A DNA stretch of 64,000 bases from assembly GCA_902806565.1 (NCBI GenBank), contig CADCXA010000025.1, forward strand, positions 1,674,001-1,738,000, given 5' to 3'. The stretch's first letter is position 1. Each line of letters opens with the position of its first letter. Source of the stretch: Hypoxylon rubiginosum (Eukaryota > Ascomycota > Sordariomycetes > Xylariales > Hypoxylaceae). The notes below the pieces were generated by a model. It saw nothing but the letters and a program-made list of their open reading frames with translations. It made no database searches and was not told the DNA's origin. Below are positions 48,550-59,523 of the stretch, piece by piece. The position numbers and the translations under genes were made by a program.

Positions 48550-49306
48550 GGCGCGAGACAGGAGGCGAGACAGGAGGCGCGATGTTTTAGGAGGTTTACC
48601 TTATAGACGGTGTGCATTGCTTTATAGACTGGTGTCATGGCTGTTATGGTACGGTACCGGGTACATGGAGTTCATAGACGTGCCGGTCGCCTACCCGCAT
48701 TGTTTGCGCTGTATTACCATCCAAAAAAAAATGTTAGATATTTTGTACTGATAAAATATACAATAAAACTTTGTTGGACCTGTTGTTACTTATACTTACT
48801 TACCCGCATGTTGTTACTTACAGCCCTAGAGCTTTCGTCAAAGTGGTACGAAATGTTGTTTCGATTCACGTCAGTACGTACCGCAGGCCACCACCTCCTG
48901 ATCCAGTTACAGGGGATAAACGTGGCTGATGGTTCGTTTGCGGGTGCGTTGGCGATTGGTTCCCCCAAAGCAGGGCTGTAAGCTGTAGCTATAGCGGACG
49001 TTGCCGCCAGAAAGGTAACCTAAATTTTTGGGGTAGTATAAACCCCGACACCCCGATGGCCGATGGCCGATGGGAGAAAGATTGCAAGTGTGGCCTCGCC
49101 TTGCCTTGCCTTGCTTTTTGGACCCTTGCTTAAGACTCTTTAGACTACAGAAACCAAGAAACGACATTCGTCATTACAGCCAACAAAAAGGGAAGCTTAA
49201 TAGCAACTTCACGGTCTTTTTCTGCATCATGTCGATTTAAACATGTCGTCAAGTTCGCAAAGCTAGCAACGAGTCTCCCTCTACAACGCAAATCAATCTT
49301 CCGACA
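48550..49306. other. Intergenic region between dioxygenase and SEC12
   Basis: Holds the dioxygenase 3' UTR, with an AATAAA at 48762-48767 about 215 bases after the stop, and the SEC12 promoter. No coding region was seen. Confidence 0.55.
48762..48767 (+). terminator. Possible polyadenylation signal (AATAAA)
   Basis: A consensus hexamer in an AT-rich context downstream of the dioxygenase stop. Fungal polyadenylation signals are loose, so this is only suggestive. Confidence 0.3.
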
Positions 49307-51162
49307 ATGGCGAATCGAATCCCTACCGCGAAGATCACCCTCACCTATCCTCTCTATTCATGCGCATTCGATCCGACAGATTCTAGTCTCATCGTCGCAG
49401 GGGGTGGCGGTCCGGGTCGAAATGGCATCGGCAACAAAGTCGTAAGAAATATCCACGATACTCTTCCTATCTCCATCCGGTTAGCTAACTGGAGACGTGG
49501 TAGACTGTTCTTGACACCTCCGATCCAGTGGAGCTGTCACAAATCGCCGAACTCGAACTGAGCCCGAACGAAGACAATGTCACGAGCCTCGCTGTCGGCC
49601 CTCGCAAAGACAAGAACCTTACCGTGTTCGCCGGCGTCAATTCGAGCGACAAAGATATCAAGAAGGGAAAGAATGAACACTTTCGTCTTTTCGGCATCAA
49701 CCACCCCGGTAGGGCGGCCAAGACTAGCGGTGTAAGGGTTTCCGAGATCGCGCGCGATGCGCTGTTCCTGCATAAAGACGCCAGCACCTACCAGAGACTC
49801 CTCCGACTGTCCCACCCGTACGAAAACTCTGCACAACTAGGCGCCGCCGCCTCAGGTTTCTCTAAGCAGCCTGAGATCGCTCTTTTTGATGTACCATGCG
49901 CAGGCGGTGGGAGGTGGAAAAGTCGGGGTACGCTGGAAATTCCCACGGAAGCGATGGACCTGGACGTCGTTCAGACGGGGCCCGATACATACCAGTTGGC
50001 CTATTGCGACGACCACGAAATCTTCACGGTAGAAGTATCCAAGAACGAGATTTCGGAGCCGAAATGTGTATACACGATTACCCCAGATGAAGGTGCCACA
50101 GCCAAGGCATCGTTCAAATCTTTGCGCTACTTGACCTCGGGTTTCTTGATCACTGTTGTCAACAAGCCAAAGCACCAAGGTGTCGCCCTCCATGGCTTCC
50201 GCCTCCCTGCGAAAAGTCAGGAGAATGCGCGCCTAGCCATCCAGGCCAGACTACCCAAGGGCGTTTCTCGAGCCACTGGTCTCGCAGTGAGAAATCTATC
50301 CCCAGCTTCATCCCCCTCAGATAAACACGGCGAGACCCAGTTCGTCGTCGCTGTCGCCGGAAACGACTCTTCGATATCGCTCTTCACCCTTGAACACAAA
50401 TCCGCTGCAACCGTAGACCTCCTGGCAGACCTAGCACCCTTTCAAGTGCTAAAGGGTGTTCACCCTTCAAACATCACCGGGCTCTCATTCTCTACCTTCA
50501 CCCCGCCCAAGTCCGCATCGAAAACACCCGAACTCTCCGTTAAGCTAGCAAGCGTAGCTGTTGGCTTTACCACCGTTGTACACAGCATACCGCTCAAGAA
50601 GCACGTTGACAAGTCTAAACAAGAACGGAAAGGAGGACCTCCAAGGCAATCGCGATATGTCGTTGCGTTGAAGTCCCAAGGCGAATCACCAGTGACGGTT
50701 ATTACCCTCCTTACGATCGTGGTACTTATCCTCGCTCTCGTCGGGCAGACTTTCCTCGAAGCGAAAGAGATTGGCAAGCCCGTTCTCGGGGTCAGGCCTT
50801 ATCTTCCCACCTCGTGGACGAAGCCGTTTCGAAATGTCCCCGCAATCAACCAAAAGACAGTAAAGGACCTCTTATCTGAGGCCAACGTGCACCACAGCCA
50901 GCCTCTCGTGATTCGACATGGTGATACTCAAGGAACTGATAGTGAAGAACTACCTCCTCTTCATGTCGGTATTCATGACGAGGAGGTTCACGGGCCGGCT
51001 ACGTCGTGGGAGGACCTAGACCCCAAGGAGCAACATCTCTGGAAGGAGCGGTTAAAGAGGACGGGCCACTGGGTCGAGAGCATGGGCGAGAACATCTTCC
51101 AGGGCGTCTTGTTCGGCGAGATTGGTGGTGCCATTGGGAATATCGTCGGTGAGGCTCTATGA
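49307..51162 (+). CDS. SEC12: Sec12, guanine nucleotide exchange factor for Sar1 (ER membrane WD40 protein)
   Basis: Two exons, 49307-49441 and 49504-51162, with a phase-0 intron containing a GCTAAC branch point, encode 597 residues. The N-terminal region is a divergent WD40 propeller. Near its start it carries the Sec12 signature loop VAGGGGPGRNGIGNKV (30-45), the potassium-binding loop that contacts Sar1; the intron falls directly after it. A single membrane span (VTVITLLTIVVLILALVGQ, about 442-461) anchors it as a type II ER protein with about 135 luminal residues. The C-terminus ends GEAL and has no HDEL retrieval signal. Sec12 converts Sar1-GDP to Sar1-GTP at the ER and so starts COPII budding. 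Its substrate gene SAR1 lies upstream on the same strand. Identification rests on the loop, topology and length; the propeller itself is poorly conserved in this family. Confidence 0.92.
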
Positions 51163-53840
51163 GGAAGCACTCACGTATCATGGTATGTATGTATTCGGGA
51201 AGGGAGGATGATATTTGGGAGCATATTTTGGGTGTCATCATATTTACGAAGTACGCAGTCTGTATGAGGTGTTCTGTATAAACTACGACTCGTTGTCGAA
51301 CAATATAACAAACAATACATAAATAATTTCAAACATGCTGTTCACTTGAAAAGGGGGTGAATACATATTGTCTCCTAATGCTCAAGGGTGAGCACTGAGC
51401 TGAAGCTAGTTTCAACTCGAAATAGGATGTAATATACTCCCTGTCTGCCTCGGTATCGAGTAGCAGGATCTCTGCCGCTACGTTTTGTCCAGTCCGGTAA
51501 GCTTGTCACTACTGCACCAGTCATCGTTGACGGGACCAGGACGAGGAGCTCACAACCTAATGTAGGTTAAGTCTTCCCCAATTGCATGCGCTCATCAAGG
51601 TACAAATTGTGTAGAGTAGTCACCTAGCATAGAAAGCATGCATATGAGAAAGCACCGATTCTCCCTTAGTAGTCCAGCACGGACGGATACCTTTTAATAT
51701 ATAACACCCACGTTAAGAGATTATAAAATATACCTAGGTAGGTATATAGGTATATATCTAGGCACGTAGACAGATCTTTCAAGGTGATTATAGTCGTATT
51801 CCGATCCAAGCAGCTGGAGTTTCAGATCCTTGCCTGGAGACCCCGCAGATCTGGCCTATGGCAGAGGGCTATTAGGTGTCGAGCAACCCCTTTTAGGCAA
51901 GTTCTTCAGAAAGATTTTTTGACTGACTCTACGCCAGTTGGCCGTCAGGATGTTGGCTGCCTTGGTCGAACAGGGTAATTTATAAAGAGAAGTGATACTC
52001 AATCCGTAAATATCAGATCGACCATCATGTGGAAGATGGCTTAAAGTTGAAAGGGGCAGAAAACGTCTTTCTTCCGAGTCCCTCATCAATCATTGGAATG
52101 TAATGAATATTCTCATTTGCAGTCCGAGATCTACGAGTATACCTACATGTAAGTCCTAAATAGTAGTGGATATTTGTGAGAGGAATGGTTAGAGTAATAG
52201 CTCAAGACGTTTAAGAGAATCCAGGTGATAAAAGACGTGCATATATTGTCTAAAAATAATTTAATAAAAAGAAAATGGCTCTCGACTTTACTTTTACTCA
52301 GACCACACGTCCTAGATGCAATAATGGCACGTTCCTCCTTTATGTTGCAGAATCGAGAGGTAGACCTTGAGGACTACTCTCTTGTTGCATTTCAAAATGC
52401 CACGGAGCGAGATTGCCGGGACTCGTAAGCCTTTTGAATGATCTACTATTGATCGGGTATCCGACTCGCGCGATTCCGGCTACGGGTAGGGCGCGTCGAC
52501 ATGTGGAAGCCGTGAGAGGCGCGAGAGGTGGTTATGAAGACGTAACAATCCATCCAATTAATTTATTTCTCTTCCCTCATTTCTTCTTCCCATCCCAATG
52601 CGTGCGGTCGGTTGAAATTTTTCTGGCTAGTGGTACCAGGGCCATTGGAGGGTAGCTCTGGGAATAAGGCCATGCAATGCAGGGGAGATGGTAGGTTGCT
52701 TTTAGGATATTATCAAATTAATATAATATAGCCATCTCCGATCCGCGCCCCCTCCATCCCCCCGTCACTTCAACCGTGGAGTGGAAGAAAAGGGCTGGAC
52801 TATGAGGCGAGGCTTGGCGGACCGAAGGAATTCCCATCCCAACGTCGCTTTCTACCCAGGCAAAGCCCAGGGGCCAACTTTCTTAACCCCACAAAGCGAC
52901 TCTACTGCATTGTCACATTGCCTCCCCATACCGTTGTTCTCATCGTCGTACCAACGCACGCCTACTCGCTTTGCCGACCGACTGGGGACTGATGACGAGT
53001 CACTTTCTATTCCCCCAGATTAGCAAATGGTCGATCATTGGGGATCATTGGGGATCATGGAGATCGTTGTCTTTGACAGAACAGCACTCCCGGTGAGCAG
53101 CTTCACCTTACGGGAAGAGAGGCTTTACAGTGAAACTCTCTCCGACACGATTTAACGAGAGGATCACTCTCAAGCAAAGCGAGCCGTATAAGCAAAGCAA
53201 CACTATTCTTTGAAGCTCTAGACCTCCTATCCCTGAGAATGGAGAAGGGCTATTTAGGGGGGTGTTAGCATGGGTGTTGATGCAGTGAGCGTGCTCGATG
53301 AAGCTGAAGTGTCAATATCGCATGTTCGGTCGGCCGTCTGCCACAACCTCGTGTTCCTGATCCCGCAACAAGGACTGCATTTGGCCAATCCAGCCTTCTT
53401 TCGAAGACGCCATGACGACTCTATTGGCAAGCCCGTATGGAGAATCCTGCAATACCTCTTCCATGACTGGCCCGTCCGTGCAGGCAGTCTGCCGCCAAGG
53501 TAGCATCCGGGTATATATAGAATTCTCCTCATAGGGTTGCGCACGCTCCGGTCCAGGGACCATGTGGTTTTTTTTTCTTCTCAATGCCAATTTTCTGGCC
53601 GATCGCCTCATAACGGCATTCGGATACGCGTGGCTTTATATACTGGGCAGCCAGCCCTCTTGCCGTCTCATGCCTTAGCTGAAGATCCAAGATCCAAGAT
53701 CCATTGAGCCTCTCAGTCGGTCCTTTGGCTACTTCGCTTTGCTTTCCTTACACTCGGGGCTCCTTTCTAGCTTGAGGACTTGTTCTGCTCGAGCCTGACA
53801 TTCGCTTTATATATACGGGTCTATACTGTATCCTGCCGCA
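51163..53840. other. Gene-poor intergenic region
   Basis: About 2.7 kb. It includes an AT-rich TACCTAGGTAGGTATATAGG cluster at about 51730-51765, a short ATTGGGGATC tandem near 53035-53058 and GATCCAA repeats near 53684-53702. Small frames at 53254-53611 are open on both strands but resemble nothing known. Confidence 0.5.
53635..53642 (+). promoter_or_regulatory. Possible TATA box of the chitin deacetylase gene
   Basis: TTTATATA about 200 bases upstream of the start codon, followed by a pyrimidine-rich stretch (53720-53775) that may be the 5' UTR. A second TATA-like word at 53806-53815 lies only 26 bases before the ATG and is probably too close to be the main one. Confidence 0.35.
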
Positions 53841-56246
53841 ATGCGCTGGTGGAACACCTTGGTTTTGGCTGCTTGCGCGAGCCAGGCAGTTGCACATGCG
53901 GATCCGAACGATCCCCAACATGGCGCGCCGAAGCTTGCAGGGTCTCGAAGATTCCTGAACGAATTCAGGGGAAAGAGAAGACGGGAAGCTCGGACAGAGG
54001 CCTCGCAGAGAGCGGAGATGGTGGAGGCTCGGGATGATCAGAGTCTTGAGGAACGCGATGAACTCGAAACACGACAGAAGAGCACCAGATGTGGCGGGAG
54101 TCGTGGTTCATGCGCGGCCGGACAGTGCTGCTCAGCTGATGGGTTAGTACTCCCTTTGTCGCCTATATACCATGATCATATGCTAACACCATCAAGCTAC
54201 TGTGGGACAGGGGAAGATTACTGTATTTCGCCTGACTGCCAAATTAACTACGGGCCAGGATGCGACGGTAACCAGAAGCCTTCTGGCGCCGACACGTCAA
54301 CGATTGCGCGCACGAAGCTGGGAAGTGTACAGTATGGCGGCGTTGGTATCTACGACTGCGTGAACAATGGCGATATCGCCGTCACCTTCGATGATGGTCC
54401 GTGGGACTACACCGATGATCTCCTCGATAAGCTTGCCGTATGTTCTATAAATCCTCGATAATCTAGGATCAAACTAACCCGAGCGAAGAAATACGAGGCA
54501 AAAGCCACGTTCTTCATCACTGGCAACAGTCTGGGCAAGGGGATGATCAATGATCCGGAATACCCCTGGGCTACTGTTATCCAGGTATATGCGCTCCCTC
54601 TGAAGGACATCGGGATGGAGGCTAACAAGATGTAGCGAATGGCTGCCGAGGGACACCAAATCGCAAGCCATACGTGGTCGCACGAGAACTACAGTCAGTT
54701 GACCACGACTCAATTCAATAACCAAATGATCTGGAACGAGATCGCACTGAATGATATCCTTGGCTACATCCCTACTTATATGCGGTTCGTATAATGCCTC
54801 CTTCCGGTAGAAGAGACCGGCGCTAAATTCATCATCATAGGCCCCCCTATTCTATCTGCCCGTCTGCTTGCCAGCGCCAGCTCGCTACCCTTGGATACCA
54901 CGTTGTATACTTTGACCTGGATACAGAGGGCTATCTACACGATGACGCCAGACAGATTCAAACTAGCAAGGATATCTGGGACGACGCGATAGACGGATCT
55001 GACCCGTGCGAGGACAGCTATCTCGAGATCGAGCATGACATCCATTACCAGACCGTCTACAACCTCACAGACTACATTCTTACGTCGCTATTTAACAACG
55101 GATACAGGGCCGTTACCGTGGGACAGTGCCTAGGCGACCCTCCTCAGAACTGGTATCGTGCTGGTTCCGGCAAGGTCCCGGAATACAACTTCACCATCCG
55201 CGCCCCGACCGGCACGTTCGCCTGCCTGAACCCGTCGGCCACCTCCTCGACCCCGGGCAAGCCGACGAGCACCCTGACCGTCAGCACGGACGGCAAGTGC
55301 GGTAGCGGAGTCACCTGCGCCGGGTCTGCATACGGAAGCTGTACGTATATGTCCTGATATTTTCCCCTGATTCGCAAGCCTAACCCGAACCGCTGGTAGG
55401 TTGCTCTTCTAACAAATGGTGCGGCGCCTCGATCGACTACTGCGGCACCAACTGCCTGTCCGACTTCGGCACCTGCTCGCCGCCCGACTCCAACATCCCG
55501 ACGGACCTCCCTCTCCCGACTGGCCCGGGGGCGACCGCGGTCCCCGACGACCCGCTGACGACTACGTCGAGTTCGGGCACCGCCCCCACCGGCGCGCCGC
55601 TGGAAGTATCGATCGATGGCAACTGCGGCGACGGGTTCACCTGCGAGGGCTCCACGTTTGGGAACTGCTGTTCAGTGTCAGTCTAGATTTCATCTTTTTT
55701 TTGTTTTGTAAGAGTTGGAAATGTCAGGACAGTAGTTTGTCTTAGTGGGCGAGAGAACGTTCGTCTCGAACATGGTACATATGTGTGACATTATATTTGA
55801 ATATATAGAAAAAGTCGCTCGTTGTTATTTGTTGCCTCTGGCCGGCCTTACTAACTACCCCATCCCCTATGCGTAGACACGGCTTTTGCGGCGCGACAAT
55901 TGACTACTGCGGCACCGGATGCCAACCGGGCTTCGGATCGGGATGCCTGACAAGCGACCCTCCCACGTCAACATCATCTTCTCCCGTGATTACGCCACCG
56001 CCTACTAGTACTTCTAGCAAGAGCAGCAGCACGACGACGAAGAAGTCCACCTCGACCTCGACCTCGAAATCGACTTCCAAGTCGACTTCCAAATCTACCT
56101 CGAAATCAACTTCGAAATCGACCACCAAGAAGTCCACGTCCACGTCTCACTCGACCTCGCATTCCACCAGCCACTCGACCTCGCACACTTCGACCAAGAC
56201 TAAGGACAAGCGCGCCGAGATTACGCAGGGAGCTAAGCTGGATTAA
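53841..56246 (+). CDS. Secreted chitin deacetylase with three CBM18 chitin-binding modules
   Basis: Seven exons (53841-54142, 54197-54437, 54489-54584, 54636-54784, 54841-55340, 55400-55676, 55877-56246), all in phase, encode 644 residues. A signal peptide ends near VA-HADP, and a basic KRRR stretch at about 45-48 could be a Kex2-type site. The first CBM18 is at about 83-123. The NodB polysaccharide deacetylase domain follows: motif 1 TFDDGP (Asp166, Asp167), motif 2 SHTWSH (His225, His229), motif 3 RPPY, and a late EHDIH His. Two more CBM18 modules come after it, each with the CGxxxDYCGxxC pattern, and then a Ser/Thr/Lys/His tail built of TSKS and TSHS repeats. The enzyme converts chitin to chitosan in the wall or on exposed hyphal chitin, which can reduce recognition by host chitin receptors. 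The last intron is 200 nt, far longer than the others (51-58 nt); retaining it would end the protein a few residues after the second CBM18's CCS. Confidence 0.93.
55986..56215 (+). repeat. In-frame Ser/Thr/Lys/His repeat in the chitin deacetylase tail
   Basis: DNA repeats of the form TCGACTTCCAAG and CACTCGACCTCG encode consecutive TSKS and then TSHS units. This is likely O-glycosylated as a wall-spanning stalk, and repeat number could vary between strains. Confidence 0.8.
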
Positions 56247-57698
56247 TGTTTAATACTGTCTTTACCTAATGGAGGGAGGCCTCGAAGAATAATAGGGGGT
56301 GTGTTTTGTTAGATGGAAAAGACGAGTGGCATTTTGCATTGCGTGTAATTCATGTAATTCGGGCTCGAAAAAAGAAGAAAAACAGAAAGAGGCAAAATAT
56401 AGTTGATATTCTGAAACGGTATCGTTCTTGGGGTAGAAGATTGGCTATTCGGTGACGAAGACTGGTTAGAAGGTAGGGTGCTTTGTTTCTCGAGTAGGTA
56501 CAGTACCTACCCCTGAGGTAAATATCATAATAAGAGGTAGACAATAAGAAAAAGCGGATTAAGTGGAAGACATGCCCTGTTTAAGTTCATAAAGTAGGAT
56601 CGAAAACGGTTGAAGATATCTATACTCGGCGACGGAGGAGGTAAGTCTCTCGTCTATGTCATCACTCAACTCATCATCTCTACGTCCCCACACAACGAAT
56701 TGAGGTTCCAAATTCAAGATGAAAATAACTTCTTATGAATTGCTAATTCCTTAGCGTTTTGTCTATCTACAAAGCCAAGATGCCCCCGCCCCCCGTCCTT
56801 TCGATTCTGTTCCAGCCAGCTAAACTCCAAGAATCCGGTCGTCCTCTTGCCCTTTGCCCCCTTCACCTTCGCCTAACTCAAACCTGGATTCGCGACTCCG
56901 GTTGAAACCCCATTAGCTACGACCCAGATAGCTAGCATGTCAAGAACACCGAGATCGAAGACAGGAGCGTAAAAACAATTGAACAAAAACCAGAAACTTC
57001 GAATATGATGATAAAAATTTCACTATACTCCTCCTCCCTTCCTCCAATCCAAATCCAAGTCCATCACCCGATCGGCCGTGAAATCCATTCGCCGGTTATC
57101 CAAATCTAAGCTGGGGGAGGGATATATGCTGGTGTGTGATAGGTTTATAAAAATTGATATAATAAATAAAAAAGAAGCCAAAGACGTTTTAAATGACGCA
57201 TTGTATGCTTTATGGGACGTTTCCAAAATATCTTTTGCCAAACATGAGATGAGTGGTTTAGCGCTGGTTACGACATTGGATGGTTGGTCTAAAAACTCCC
57301 TGTTTTTCCCCGGCTGTGTGCCCCGGTTTGGGTGAGCCGAAAAGGTGAAACTGTCGCGCTTTCTTGTTTCATGACACATTATGTCCCAACTTCAAAGTCT
57401 GAAAGAATCATGCTCTACCGATCGCTCGAGTGGGCAAGACCAGGAAGAACGCTTTGGATGACTTAAAAGGAGTATATTGGATATGTTGGATTTGAGAGGA
57501 AGAGAAACAAAATAAGCAATAGATGATAGATCTGGGTAAGAGTAAAAAAAAAAAGAAGACCGATATGATAAGAAGTAGAGGAATGAAGCCGGGGAAAAGG
57601 ACTTCTTCATTACATCGTATGAAGCCAGATCGCAATGCTTTGGGTATCGTTTGTAATCGTAGTTCGCCGCACACGAAAGGGAATAAGAAAAAAAGTGT
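56247..57698. other. Intergenic region between convergent chitin deacetylase and noxR genes
   Basis: About 1.45 kb containing the 3' UTRs of both genes. The small open frames are AT-rich and without motifs. Confidence 0.6.
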
Positions 57699-59523
57699 CT
57701 AGATTTCTTGCACCCAAACCTGTGTAAATGTAGACCGTTAGTTAACTTGAACCCCTTTTCTACGTAAATGAGGGGAGGAGAGGGGCATCGAAAGAGAGAA
57801 AAAAAAAAACTCACCTCCAGCTTGCCGATATCCTGCTTCTGCTTCCGCGCCAGCTGCTTCACGCCCATCATGACCATGTCGAGGTCGTCCTGGTCGCCCA
57901 TCGTGATCATCTCGGCCGACTGCGGCGCGTCGTCGTCGCGCACCTTGAGCTTGAAGCGCCGCCGCAGCCCGAACTTGTCGCGGATCCGGTCCACGAGGTC
58001 CGGGAACTCGACCGCCGCGCCCACCATGATGTACCGCACGTCCTCCGAGTGCACCTTGATCCGCACCTTGCGCACGTCCGGCCGCCTCGACCCGCCGCGC
58101 GACGAGCCGGCTACCGAGGTGCCCGGCCGCCGGTTCGACACCATCTCGAAGTCGCCCTCGTCGAACGAGTCGTAGTCGCTCGCTTCCTCCTCCTCCTCGA
58201 TGTACCGCGACGGGTTCCGGCGGCTGCTGCCCCCGCCTTGCGACCGGTTGCTGCTGCCGTTGTACATGTCGTACACGTCGTCCGGATACCCGTCGTCGTC
58301 CTGCCTCGAGCGCCTCGGCTTGGCGTCGGCGCGCGAGTAGCTCCGCTGGGGCGGCGACCTCGCTTCGGACGCGGCTCTCGCGGGCGCCTTGCGCTCGCTC
58401 TGGGGGGAGCCCGTCTTGTCGTAGCGGCTGCTCTTGGCCTGCTCGGGGATGTTGAGCCTGGCCGGCATCGGCTTGGGCCCGTTCCGGACCGAGGCGCCCC
58501 GGCTCATCGTCGTCGCCGCCGGCTTGTCGTTCTCGGGCGGCGGCGTCGGCGGGAACGCGTTGCGGCTGGCAGGCGGCTCCGACTGCTGCCTCCTGCTCTG
58601 CAGCCCGGGCTTGACGAGGTTCGTGGCGGCGAACGAGATGTTGTCGGTCGGTCGGTCGTCCTTTTCGGACGCTCTTCCGGCGTTCTTGATCTCCGACCCG
58701 GCGAAACCCGTGAAGGCATTAGCCCTGTCGGATGCAGCGACTAAACGGGCCTTGCCGAGATAGTCCTTGGTCTTCAGATTCCGTACTTTAGCCTCGTTGG
58801 GTCGGTACACAACCCCAACGGGTATCGAAAACACGGTATAGCCCTGTTTTAAGTGTTAGATCACCACCGCCATAAACACTCAAGAACAGTAAATTCGTAC
58901 CTCAGCCTCTTCTCTGATAGCCTCATCGATGACATTATGATCTTCAACAACCTTCTCTTTCACCGCATAACCCAAGTCCTGCAGACCGGCTTCTTTCTGT
59001 TGCAGATATATGTAGCAGAGACCTCTGTTGAACAAGACCTCGCAAGAATATAGCTTGAATAGCAGACCTAGCTGGGCGTAGTCGATCATGGTATTGCCTC
59101 GGAGATATAGCAGGGTATCGTTGAAATTCGCCAATGCCTCCTCGAAATCACCTAGTAAGAAGTTGGAAACACCTTGTTGGAAGTAGGCCACAGCAAGATA
59201 TTGATCTAGTCGGATTGCTCTTTGGTAGCATTCGACCTGAGCGTGGAACAATTAGCGGCCTAGAAAGTATACAATGGAATTGTATTTCCACTTACAGCTT
59301 TCTCATGCTCTCCTAACGTCGCATGTATAACACCCATGTTGAATAAGATTTTGGACGTATCGGATATGTTCTCGAATTCCTTCAGCGCCTCCTCGAATTC
59401 ATTGTTGTCGTACCGGCCGAGGGCCGATACCCACGACTCTATTTCCTTGAAGAGAAGTCAGTATTAACAGACTTGTAACAGTATTCCCACTACCGAGAAT
59501 TCGCCTACCTGCTTCAAAGACAT
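57699..59523 (-). CDS. noxR: NoxR, p67phox-like regulator of fungal NADPH oxidases
   Basis: Five exons (59523-59509, 59445-59296, 59236-58901, 58843-57815, 57719-57699), all phase 0, give 516 residues. The first exon encodes only MSLKQ and the last only VWVQEI. Residues 1-~165 form TPR repeats (for example DNNEFEEALKEFENISD, VAYFQQGVSNFLLGDFEEAL), the Rac-binding part. A central disordered Pro/Ser/Arg region follows, then a PB1 domain near the C-terminus (KVRIKVHSEDVRYIMVGAAV through DDDAPQSAEMITMGDQDDLD) and the conserved VWVQE end. NoxR activates NoxA and NoxB with RacA at the plasma membrane, controlling superoxide production in hyphal growth, fruiting and infection structures. The PB1 partner in fungi is typically Cdc24 or Bem1. 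About 57880-58680 is strikingly GC-rich, which opens a long false frame on the opposite strand. Confidence 0.94.

Noticed and set aside
53254..53611. Overlapping 77-99-codon frames on both strands
   Set aside because: Each is short and motif-free, and they contradict each other in strand. Closeness to the chitin deacetylase promoter makes non-coding more likely.
58049..58744. 231-codon plus-strand frame opposite noxR exon 4
   Set aside because: Composition is Arg/Ala/Val repeats typical of antisense to GC-rich DNA. The noxR reading frame has clear PB1 and splice evidence.
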